Positions 1 to 7,846 of a stretch of DNA of 64,000 bases are shown here, piece after piece. This stretch comes from Candidatus Phocaeicola faecipullorum (GTDB lineage: Bacteria > Bacteroidota > Bacteroidia > Bacteroidales > Bacteroidaceae), in the NCBI GenBank assembly GCA_018884025.1, contig JAHLFB010000123.1, positions 1 to 64,000 on the forward strand, given 5' to 3'. Position 1 is the stretch's first letter. The number at the start of each line of letters is the position of its first letter. A model generated the notes under the pieces. The model was not told the origin of the DNA. It saw only the letters and a list, made by a program, of their open reading frames with translations, and ran no database searches. Made by a program: the position numbers and the translations under genes.

Positions 1-253
1 TTTTGAAATAAAAGATTATTAAGTTAAGCCTTTTATATTTCAGATATTATAGGACAATAATAGTTTTAGACATTTTCTGGAGCATATATTATAAAATCGC
101 TCTGATGGTATTTGATAATTAGTTCTTATTATATTGTAAATCAATTGATAAATACGTATAGTCTATAAATATAGAACATTTATGGACCGTACGTATTTTT
201 TATTGAGTGTATTAATAAACACATTCGTATTTAATAATAAGATTTTGTTGGTT

Positions 254-261
254 TATATTTG
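254..261 (+). promoter_or_regulatory. Putative -7 promoter box (TATATTTG)
   Basis: TATATTTG matches the Bacteroidetes -7 consensus TAnnTTTG about 40 bases before the start codon at 302. No clear -33 TTG is seen. The rest of 1-301 is AT-rich and I see no gene in it. Confidence 0.4.
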
Positions 262-301
262 CCGTTAGATTATATAAGTACATAATTATTAAAGATATTA
301 T

Positions 302-1179
302 ATGAGAAAATCATTTATTTTTTACGTTTTGTTTTTTACTTTTTTATGTATAAATATTAATGCATTCAATCTGAAAACTGGTTATGTAAATATTGGCAAT
401 GGATATTTATATTATGAGAAGGTGCTTCTTTAATTTTTGTGCATGGTCATTCGTTGGATTGCAGAATGTGGAATGGACAGTTTTATGTGTTTGCCAGAAA
501 TTACAGAACTATACGTTATGATTTACGCGGTTACGGTAAATCGTCACCACAGAGTGAAGATTATCAGTTTACGCACGTAGAAGATTTGGTGGCTTTGATG
601 GATTCATTACATATTGATAAGGCTCATATCGTTGGGTTGTCATTAGGTGGATATATAGGTACAGATATGTTGGGCTGGTTTCCGGAGAGAATGTTGTCAG
701 CTGTTCTAGCTAGTGGAAATTTGAGGAAGAGTAAAGGGCCAAGTCAACCGATGACTTCGGATGAGGCTGCTTTGCGTGATAAGGAGATATCAGCTCTTAA
801 GGCTAGAGGTATAGATGCCATGAAAAAAGAATGGTTTGAAGGACTGGTTGCGTCTGGAGGAACTTTGAGAGACAGCATAAGAGAACCTTTATGGAAGATG
901 ATATATGATTGGGATGCATGGCAACCTTTACATAAAGAGGTAAGAGTTACAGCTGGTATGGATGCTTTTGAGGAGCTTAAGAAAAAAAGGCCGGAAGTCC
1001 CTGTTCTTATACTGGAAGGACGCTCTGAAAATAATCGTTTCCCAGAACATCCTGAAATACTTGATTATCTTCCTAATGCCAAAATGATGGTTATTGATGA
1101 TTGTGGGCATATGCTTAATATGGAGAGACCTAAGGAGTTTAATCACGTTTTAAATGAATTCCTTGTTTTGCAGAAGTAA
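302..1179 (+). pseudogene. Alpha/beta hydrolase, frameshifted after the signal peptide
   Basis: From the ATG at 302 one frame reads a hydrophobic signal segment, then GYVNIGNGYLYYEK, and stops at 431-433. The other frame opens at about 418 and reads GASLIFVHGHSLDCRMW and the rest of an alpha/beta hydrolase fold to 1179. Together they give one protein of about 290 residues. The nucleophile elbow is GLSLGG and the general-base His is in DDCGHML near the end. One lost base in the run at 419-423 (AAGGTGCT, perhaps once AAGGGTGCT) would explain the break. The downstream part could start at the internal ATG at 439, but it would lack the secretion signal and the oxyanion-loop strand. The substrate is unknown. 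A sequencing error is possible. Confidence 0.75.
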
Positions 1180-1271
1180 TAAGATTACTCTTTATGTGAA
1201 TAAAAAAAGGTAATTATCCATTAAGTGATTTCCCAGATTTATTCGTATTATAATAAAAAACATACGATAAA

Positions 1272-3212
1272 ATGATAAAGAAAGGATTACTACTACCATT
1301 GATGGCATTTGCCGTAAGTACGGCATTGTATGCAGAGAAAAGCACACAGTTGGAATTGACATCTCCTGGAGGGGTGCATAAAGTGAAGTTTTATGGCAAG
1401 ACATCCGTTTCTGGTGCCAATGGCCTTTATTATACTGTTGATTTTAAAGATAAAAGCATATTGAAGGAGTCTAAAGCCGGACTGCATGTAGATAACCGTG
1501 TATGGGAGATGGCTCTTGGAAAAAGAACTCTTCAGCAGCCGGAATGTTGGATGGACAATATGGAGATAGACTCCGTTTCATATTCTAAACATAGGGGCGA
1601 GTGGACACCGCTTTATGGGGAGCGTAGTCTTGTGAAGGATAATTATAATGCCGGAGTGGTATATATGTCTAAAAAGGATAAATCAAAGTATCGTCTAAAT
1701 GTGGAAGTCAGGGCATACGACGAGGGTATAGCTTTCCGTTATTTCTTCCCTGAACATCCAGATGCGATATTCCATAAAGTGACAGGCGATCTTACTGAAT
1801 ATTCTTTTGCCGACGGAACTATGGCATGGAGCGAGCAATGGGCGCAAGGATGGTTTGAACATCTCGATGTCAATGCTCTTACAAACCCTGTGGAAAGAGC
1901 TTTGACTCTTGAATTGCCCAACGGGCTTTGGGCTGCTTTGACAGATGCCGATGTTGACGACTGGTGTCTTACTAAATATCAGGCTTCTGCAGAAAAACGC
2001 AGTACACTGAAATCTGTTATGTACAGTCCTGTGGACATTGTTACATATTATGCTACTCCATGGAAGATTGTGATGGCTGCCGAAAAGCCGGGACAGTTGA
2101 TAGAACATAACTATATAATAGAGAATTTAAATCCTCCATGTGAAATAAAAGATACATCATGGATTAAACCGGGTAAGATTATGCGTTCTGCTATTTCTAC
2201 TGAGGCAGGGCTTGCCACTATTGATTTCTGTGCCGAACATAACATTCCTTATATGCTTTTCGACTGGCAGTGGTATATGCCATGTACTTCGCATGACGGT
2301 GATGCTACAAAGGTGGTTCCACATGTTAATATGAAGAGAGTGATAGAACACGGAAAGGAAAAAGGAGTGGGTGTATGGCTTTACGTAAACCAGCATGCTT
2401 TACAGAAACAGATGCGTGAACTTTTTCCTTTGCTTAAAGAGTGGGGCGTAGTGGGAGTGAAGTCTGGTTTTGTTCAGTATGCCAGTCATCGTTGGGCTGT
2501 ATGGTTGCACGATATGGTTCGTCTGGCTGCAGAAAATAATCTGATGATGAATATCCATGACGAGTTCCGTCCGTCAGGTTTCAGCCGTACATATCCTAAC
2601 CTTCTTACTCAGGAAGGTATTCACGGTAACGAGGAGTTCCCTGATGCTACACACAACACAATACTGCCGTTTACAAGAATGATTAACGGTGCGGCAGATT
2701 ATACAATCTGTTATTACGACAAGAGACTGAAGAATACTCATGCACATCAGTTGGCGTTGTCGCTGATAATGTATAGTCCGCTTCAGACTATTTTCTGGTA
2801 TGACAAACCAGCACTTTACGAAGGGGAGCCGGAAATAGAATGGTTTGAAAACCTTAAAACTGTGTTCGATGAATCTAAAGTGTTGGATGGAACTCCTGGA
2901 AAAAATATTACCATGGCGCGTCGTAATGGAGAAGAATGGTTCGTGGGTATGATTACCAACAACGACGGTTCTGACGAAGTGCTTGACCTTTCATTCCTTG
3001 ACAAGGACAAGACATATCTGGCTTGTATATATACCGATGGCGGTGAAACTGTAAAGACCAAAACACATGTAAAATGTTCGTACTTCCTTGTTAATTCTTC
3101 ACAGAACATAAAGTTCGGACTAAAGCCGAAAGGTGGTGCTGCCGTAAGATTATATCCTGTTGATAAGGCCGCACAGAAAGGATATAAGAAATACAATGGA
3201 AGAAAATTATAA
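1272..3212 (+). CDS. Glycoside hydrolase family 97, secreted
   Basis: The protein has 646 residues, starting with a signal peptide ending near ALYAEK. The N-terminal beta-sandwich (about 25-280) is followed by a TIM barrel (about 290-560) and a C-terminal beta domain, as in GH97 alpha-glucosidases and alpha-galactosidases such as SusB. Conserved stretches include the barrel strand FDWQWYMP, the acidic NIHDEFRPSG and QEGIHGNEEF. The segment where retaining GH97 enzymes carry the nucleophile Asp reads GVKSGFVQ, with Gly in that place. With the Glu residues kept, this suggests the inverting (SusB-like) mechanism; that assignment is inference. It is followed by GH43 and GH88-like genes on the same strand, so the cluster probably trims a branched plant polysaccharide. 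No SusC/SusD pair is adjacent. Confidence 0.88.
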   Translation: MIKKGLLLPLMAFAVSTALYAEKSTQLELTSPGGVHKVKFYGKTSVSGANGLYYTVDFKDKSILKESKAGLHVDNRVWEMALGKRTLQQPECWMDNMEIDSVSYSKHRGEWTPLYGERSLVKDNYNAGVVYMSKKDKSKYRLNVEVRAYDEGIAFRYFFPEHPDAIFHKVTGDLTEYSFADGTMAWSEQWAQGWFEHLDVNALTNPVERALTLELPNGLWAALTDADVDDWCLTKYQASAEKRSTLKSVMYSPVDIVTYYATPWKIVMAAEKPGQLIEHNYIIENLNPPCEIKDTSWIKPGKIMRSAISTEAGLATIDFCAEHNIPYMLFDWQWYMPCTSHDGDATKVVPHVNMKRVIEHGKEKGVGVWLYVNQHALQKQMRELFPLLKEWGVVGVKSGFVQYASHRWAVWLHDMVRLAAENNLMMNIHDEFRPSGFSRTYPNLLTQEGIHGNEEFPDATHNTILPFTRMINGAADYTICYYDKRLKNTHAHQLALSLIMYSPLQTIFWYDKPALYEGEPEIEWFENLKTVFDESKVLDGTPGKNITMARRNGEEWFVGMITNNDGSDEVLDLSFLDKDKTYLACIYTDGGETVKTKTHVKCSYFLVNSSQNIKFGLKPKGGAAVRLYPVDKAAQKGYKKYNGRKL

Positions 3213-3398
3213 AAAATATGGTTTTAGGTTAGGTGTAAAAACTTTTTCGTTCGTATTATAGATAAAAGATTGTTGGTAAATTACTTATTGCTTGAAAGTA
3301 TTGAATAATAAGTTATAGTATTAGTTGTGTTTTCTTATTGGTAGAAAGATTGTTTCCATTAATTTGAAGTTAAAGATTAACTTCTAAAAATAATTGCG

Positions 3399-5054
3399 AT
3401 GAGAAAGTTTATTTTATTCATAGGTATTGTATCGTCCGTCATATTGTCGCATGCTCAATATAAATCTCAGGTTTGGGTATCTGACAAAGGAGACGGGACA
3501 TATGTCAATCCTGTTATTCATGCCGATTATTCGGATCCGGATGCATGTGTTGTAGGAGATGATTTTTTTATGACTGCTTCCAGTTTCAACTGTACTCCCG
3601 GACTTCCGATACTCCACTCTACCGATCTGGTAAACTGGGAAATCATAAATTATGCCATAAAGAGTGTGGAACCTGCTGATTATTACGCATCAGCACGTCA
3701 CGGGAAAGGAGTATGGGCACCTTCAATCCGATATCATAACGGTGAGTTTTATATCTATTGGGGTGATCCTGATTTCGGCATTTTCATGGTAAAGACAAAA
3801 GATATTTACGGTGAATGGGAAAAGCCTGTTCTTGTTAAAGCAGGCAAAGGAATGATAGACCCGTGTCCGCTTTGGGATGAGGATGGCAATGTCTATCTTG
3901 CACATGCGTGGGCTGGTAGCAGGACAGGATTTAACAGTATAATTACTGTGTGCGAGATGAACAGAGAAGGTTCGGCCGTGATTTCAGCTCCTGTAATGGT
4001 ATTCGATGGAAACGATGGTACAAATCATACTATAGAGGGGGCAAAATTCTATAAACGCAATGGGTATTACTATATATTTGCTCCGGCAGGCGGTGTTGTT
4101 ACAGGATGGCAGCTCGTTTTGAGGTCTAAGAATGTTTATGGCCCGTATGAACCGCGTATTGTAATGGCTCAGGGGAAGACTGATATAAACGGTCCTCATC
4201 AGGGGGCGTGGATAGACACTCCGGCCGGTGAGTCATGGTTCCTGCATTTTCAGGATAAGGGCGCATACGGAAGGGTGGTACATCTAAATCCAATGACATG
4301 GAAGTCTGACTGGCCTGTTATAGGTATTGATGAGGATGGTGACGGCTGTGGTGATCCTGTTACGACATATAGAAAGCCCGTAACGAAAAAAGAAACAGTT
4401 GTTGAAACTCCTGTAGAAAGTGATGAGTTTAATTCACGTCATCTCGGATTACAATGGCAGTGGCATGCCAATTATCATGATTTCTTCGGGTTTACTACTG
4501 ACCTTGGATATATACGTCTTTATGGTTATCAGTTGTCTGAAAATTTCAATAACTTTTGGGAAGTGCCGAATCTTCTTCTTCAGAAGTTCCCGGCAGAAGA
4601 GTTTACTGTTACAACCAAACTGAAAGTATCGGCAAAGGCAGACGGACAGATGTCCGGACTTATCGTTATGGGATGGGATTATGCCTATTTAGGAGTGGAA
4701 AAATCAGGAAATAAATTCCTGCTTAAGTATGTTACATGCCATGATGCAGAACAGGGTTCTCCAGAGTCAGTCTCTGTAGTTGGAGTTTTGGACAGCAGTA
4801 ATATTTTTGAGGCCGGACTATATCCGAATTATGAAAGAGAGATTTATCTGGAAGTACGGGTTGACAAAGGTGGAATCTGTACATTCTCATACAGCACCGA
4901 CGGCCGTCGCTTCCACAAGGTAGGCAGTCAATTTACAGCACGACAAGGCAAATGGATAGGAGCAAAGGTCGGTCTGTTCAGCGTCACTCCTCACGGACAG
5001 GAACGCGGATGGATGGATGCTGACTGGTTCAGAATTGGAAAAAACAAGAAATAA
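3399..5054 (+). CDS. Glycoside hydrolase family 43 (beta-xylosidase / alpha-arabinofuranosidase type), secreted
   Basis: The protein has 551 residues with a signal peptide ending at SHAQ. The five-bladed propeller begins with HADYSDPDACVVGDDFF, where the Asp of YSDPD is the expected general base. The pKa-modulating Asp lies in GMIDPCPLWDEDG and the general acid Glu in HTIEGAKFYKRNGYYY. The C-terminal 200 residues (about 335-550, starting at SDEFN) form a concanavalin-like beta-sandwich, the usual accessory domain of this GH43 subgroup. Activity is likely on terminal xylose or arabinose of plant glycans, but the exact sugar cannot be read from sequence. It lies 186 bases after GH97 and 18 bases before the next gene, with which it is probably cotranscribed. 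Confidence 0.9.
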   Translation: MRKFILFIGIVSSVILSHAQYKSQVWVSDKGDGTYVNPVIHADYSDPDACVVGDDFFMTASSFNCTPGLPILHSTDLVNWEIINYAIKSVEPADYYASARHGKGVWAPSIRYHNGEFYIYWGDPDFGIFMVKTKDIYGEWEKPVLVKAGKGMIDPCPLWDEDGNVYLAHAWAGSRTGFNSIITVCEMNREGSAVISAPVMVFDGNDGTNHTIEGAKFYKRNGYYYIFAPAGGVVTGWQLVLRSKNVYGPYEPRIVMAQGKTDINGPHQGAWIDTPAGESWFLHFQDKGAYGRVVHLNPMTWKSDWPVIGIDEDGDGCGDPVTTYRKPVTKKETVVETPVESDEFNSRHLGLQWQWHANYHDFFGFTTDLGYIRLYGYQLSENFNNFWEVPNLLLQKFPAEEFTVTTKLKVSAKADGQMSGLIVMGWDYAYLGVEKSGNKFLLKYVTCHDAEQGSPESVSVVGVLDSSNIFEAGLYPNYEREIYLEVRVDKGGICTFSYSTDGRRFHKVGSQFTARQGKWIGAKVGLFSVTPHGQERGWMDADWFRIGKNKK

Positions 5055-5072
5055 AAATATTAAAGGGAAAAG

Positions 5073-6290
5073 ATGAAAGTAAACAAGATTATCGCAGGTT
5101 TGGGATTGCTTATGCTTTCCGCTTGCGTTTCTAAACCTACATCACAGATTGATGTGGACGAAACATTGCATTATTGTGATGTACAGATACACAAGACACT
5201 GAGCAGTCTTCATTCAGTTGACAGTATGGATTATACCATGATGCCACGTAATATCCTGTCTGGAGAGACAGAGTGGAATCTGCGTAAGGCAACGAAAGAA
5301 GAATGGACAGCCGGATTTTGGCCGGGAGTGTTGTGGTATGACTACGAAGCAACAGGAAATGACAGTATCAGGGATGAGGCTGACAAGTTTACACGCTCTC
5401 TTGAGTTCCTCGCAGAAATACCGGCTTATGACCATGATCTTGGTTTCCTTATATTCTGCAGTTATGGTAACGGTTATCGTCTTACAGGAAACGAGGAGTA
5501 TAAAAAAGTGATTTTGGCTGTTGCTGATTCTTTGGCTACTCTTTACAGACCGGCTGTAGGAGCTATCCTTTCATGGCCTCGTAATGTGGAAATGTTCGGT
5601 GGTCATAACACTATAATGGATAATATGATAAATCTTGAAATGTTGTTTTGGGCAGCAAAGAATGGTGGCAACAAAAATCTTTATAATATTGCCGTATCTC
5701 ATGCCGACAAGACAATGTTGAATCAATTCCGCGACGATTATACATCTTATCATGTAGCGGTTTATGATACTTTGACTGGTGAGTGTATTAACCGTTGTAC
5801 GCATCAGGGATACGCTGACAATAGTATGTGGGCTCGCGGACAAGCATGGGCAATATATGGTTATACAGTTGTATATCGTGAGACTAAGGACCCTAAGTAT
5901 CTGGAGTTTGCGGAGAAAGTTACACAGGTTTATCTGGAGCGTCTGCCTGAAGATTATATTCCTTATTGGGATTTCAGTGCGCCTGGCATCCCTAATGCTC
6001 CCCGCGATGCTTCTGCGGCTTGTGTAGTGGCTTCAGCACTTTTGGAACTGTCAACGTTCTGTGAGGGTGAGCAGGCTGATAAATACAAAAATGCTGCAGA
6101 GAAGATGCTCGTCAGTCTTGGCTCGAAAGAATATAGGGCTGGTGATGTGAATAACTCGCTGTTGCTGCATTCTACCGGTCATTGGCCTGCCGGGTCCGAA
6201 ATAGATGCGTCAATAATTTATGCCGACTATTATTATATGGAGGCCTTGTTAAGACTGAAAAAGATTAACGATGGTAAGTCTATATACTGA
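5073..6290 (+). CDS. GH88/GH105-type unsaturated glucuronyl hydrolase, lipoprotein
   Basis: The protein has 405 residues with a lipoprotein signal (LMLSAC, Cys18). The alpha/alpha-barrel contains WTAGFWPGVLWYDYEATGN, the aspartate pair sites HDLGF and HNTIMDNMINLEML, and HQGYADNSMWARGQAWAIYGY, all hallmark GH88 segments. In this family the enzyme hydrates the 4,5-double bond of unsaturated uronic acid left by a polysaccharide lyase. The two Asp residues in DLGF and DNMIN are the likely catalytic pair. It is 18 bases after the GH43 gene and ends the operon before a strong hairpin. No lyase gene is nearby, so a lyase elsewhere in the genome would supply its substrate, or it acts on saturated glucuronides. 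Confidence 0.9.
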   Translation: MKVNKIIAGLGLLMLSACVSKPTSQIDVDETLHYCDVQIHKTLSSLHSVDSMDYTMMPRNILSGETEWNLRKATKEEWTAGFWPGVLWYDYEATGNDSIRDEADKFTRSLEFLAEIPAYDHDLGFLIFCSYGNGYRLTGNEEYKKVILAVADSLATLYRPAVGAILSWPRNVEMFGGHNTIMDNMINLEMLFWAAKNGGNKNLYNIAVSHADKTMLNQFRDDYTSYHVAVYDTLTGECINRCTHQGYADNSMWARGQAWAIYGYTVVYRETKDPKYLEFAEKVTQVYLERLPEDYIPYWDFSAPGIPNAPRDASAACVVASALLELSTFCEGEQADKYKNAAEKMLVSLGSKEYRAGDVNNSLLLHSTGHWPAGSEIDASIIYADYYYMEALLRLKKINDGKSIY

Positions 6291-6311
6291 TTTTTAAAAA
6301 AATAATATTAC

Positions 6312-6354
6312 AATAATAGAGAGGACATGTAATTTACATGCACTCTCTATTATT
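6312..6354 (+). terminator. Strong hairpin ending the GH97-GH43-GH88 operon
   Basis: Arms AATAATAGAGAG (6312-6323) and CTCTCTATTATT (6343-6354) pair perfectly. Inside them CATGTAA and TTACATG pair around a single T. There is no long T run, so it may also act as a processing or stability element. Confidence 0.65.
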
Positions 6355-6399
6355 ATAAGGGCGTATAATTCACTGAATTAAAGAAACCTGGCCGAAAAG

Positions 6400-6430
6400 T
6401 TGTTTATGTATTAAAGAATATATATTTTTG
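6400..6430 (+). promoter_or_regulatory. Bacteroidetes promoter TTG-N20-TATTTTTG
   Basis: TTG at 6400-6402 and TATTTTTG at 6423-6430 are separated by exactly 20 bases, matching the -33/-7 consensus. The start site would fall near 6437, shortly before the peptide gene at 6455. It likely drives the peptide and the fimbrillin-like gene. Confidence 0.7.
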
Positions 6431-6454
6431 GAAATTGAACGTTAAAATCATATT

Positions 6455-6652
6455 ATGAAGACATTAAAAGACAATTTCGGCTCAATTCGTAGTAATAAGG
6501 AAGATTATCTTCCACCAAATTGTGGGGTTTATAATTTGGAAATGGAAGGGATGATTTGTGAAAGTTCTGGTGATGAAGTAATCGGAGAATCAGAAGAAAT
6601 CGGATATGGTGGTGAGTTTCCTGGTTTTTCATTTTTGAACAGTAATAATTAA
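6455..6652 (+). CDS. Small acidic peptide of the IExEG family
   Basis: The protein has 65 residues, no signal peptide and no membrane segment. After a short basic-mixed head it reads VYNLEMEGMICESSGDEV, then an acidic Gly-rich tail. The core (hydrophobic)-E-x-E-G-x-I is shared with the 54-residue peptide at 53729-53893, which also lies directly before a fimbrillin-like lipoprotein gene. It has its own good promoter and is 11 bases before the next gene, so it is very likely expressed. Such short proteins are common beside surface-protein genes in Bacteroides. Their function is not known to me. Confidence 0.7.
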   Translation: MKTLKDNFGSIRSNKEDYLPPNCGVYNLEMEGMICESSGDEVIGESEEIGYGGEFPGFSFLNSNN

Positions 6653-6663
6653 ATAAGCAGGTT

Positions 6664-7734
6664 ATGAAAAAACATATCCCTTTATTTATAATTTGTTTTT
6701 CTGTATTATCTTTCTTCTCGATTTCATGCTCCACTGAAAATGTTAATTCTTTAGACAATTCACAGAATTCGGATGCAACTGATAATGAAGGTTATTATAT
6801 TTCTTTGACCGCAGAACTTTCGGAAAGTAAATCGCGTGCCCATTGGAATATTGCAAATGATGAAAAAAACTCCCTAGAATATGTTTGGGATGCTTCTGTC
6901 GATGAAATGAAATCATTCGTTAAGAGAGGTGATGAACTGGTCAGTTTTACAGATGGAATGCTTTATTCACCAACTACAGTTACCCCTAACAGTGAAATAA
7001 AGACTAAAACATTGCTTGGTATAACTAAAGGTTTAGATATTCCATATCAGAATGATTATGTGGTTTGGGCTGTATCACCTGTTAGTGATACAAATATTAA
7101 GATTGCAGATGTAGAGTTTACTCTTCCTGACGCATATGTACAGACAGCTATTTCAACGACTGAACATCTTAAACCGTATGTATTTATGACAGGCTCTGGA
7201 ATGGTAAACAATAATGCAGCAAGTCTGAACTTTAAAGTCCTTACTGCCGTTTACAGATTTAAAATCACAAATAGTGACACAGAAACGTTCACATTAAGCG
7301 AAGTAGGTATAACAGGACCATTCTGTAATAAGGTTGTAGTTGGAGTAGCCGGAACACCTAAATATAGTATATCACCGGAGAATTCAGACTACACAATAAA
7401 AGTTACCGCAAAGGGTGGAGTTGAGACTACGGATACAAATGGTATAAAAATAGAAAGTAGCAAGACTGCATATATGTATGCTATGGTATTCCCTACATCG
7501 ACATCAACTATTGATGATGATGTAACTCTATTTATTAAAGGTGCATATGGTAATTTGCCTATTAATTATAATGCCACAGCAGCTTGCAATGCTGTTCACG
7601 GGAAATTAAATATAGAATCAAACCACTACTATGATATGCCTGTGTCTGTAGCACGCCAGAATATCAATTTCGATGGGGTAACAATATCAGGTTTTCAGAA
7701 GGGCGATTCATTCGAGGTGACAATAGATAAATAA
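6664..7734 (+). CDS. Fimbrillin-like (Mfa/FimA superfamily) lipoprotein
   Basis: The protein has 356 residues with a lipobox FFSISC (Cys23). The mature part is a two-domain beta-sandwich pattern typical of Bacteroidales fimbrillins: TAELSESKSRAHW near the start, a middle segment with AVSPVSD and FTLPDAYVQT, and a C-terminal part with ITNSDTETFTLSEVGITG. These are exported as lipoproteins, then cleaved and polymerised by donor-strand exchange, or act as tip or anchor subunits. No partner fimbrial genes are adjacent apart from the small peptide upstream, so this may be a stand-alone surface lipoprotein. The assignment rests on overall pattern rather than on a catalytic motif. Confidence 0.65.
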   Translation: MKKHIPLFIICFSVLSFFSISCSTENVNSLDNSQNSDATDNEGYYISLTAELSESKSRAHWNIANDEKNSLEYVWDASVDEMKSFVKRGDELVSFTDGMLYSPTTVTPNSEIKTKTLLGITKGLDIPYQNDYVVWAVSPVSDTNIKIADVEFTLPDAYVQTAISTTEHLKPYVFMTGSGMVNNNAASLNFKVLTAVYRFKITNSDTETFTLSEVGITGPFCNKVVVGVAGTPKYSISPENSDYTIKVTAKGGVETTDTNGIKIESSKTAYMYAMVFPTSTSTIDDDVTLFIKGAYGNLPINYNATAACNAVHGKLNIESNHYYDMPVSVARQNINFDGVTISGFQKGDSFEVTIDK

Positions 7735-7750
7735 CATAATTCATCAGTTA

Positions 7751-7802
7751 ATTTAAATGGCATTTAAACGGTTTTTAAACATTATTTAAATGCCATTTAA
7801 AT
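7751..7802 (+). repeat. Palindrome array, five units at 11-base spacing (TTTAAA core)
   Basis: 8-mers ATTTAAAT, ATTTAAAC, TTTTAAAC, ATTTAAAT and ATTTAAAT start at 7751, 7762, 7773, 7784 and 7795, exactly 11 apart. Spacers GGC and GCC are also complementary across the array. It lies between the convergent 3' ends of the fimbrillin-like gene and the helicase gene, so it cannot be a simple promoter operator. The whole block can also fold into one long hairpin and may end transcription from both sides. Confidence 0.85.
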
Positions 7803-7846
7803 TATTCATGGATTTAGTCTTTCAGATAAGGAGGTACATTTTTCCA

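Noticed and set aside
2816..3196. Long minus-strand frame inside the GH97 gene
   Set aside because: It is antisense to a well-supported coding gene and has no recognisable features, like many other shadow frames in the window.
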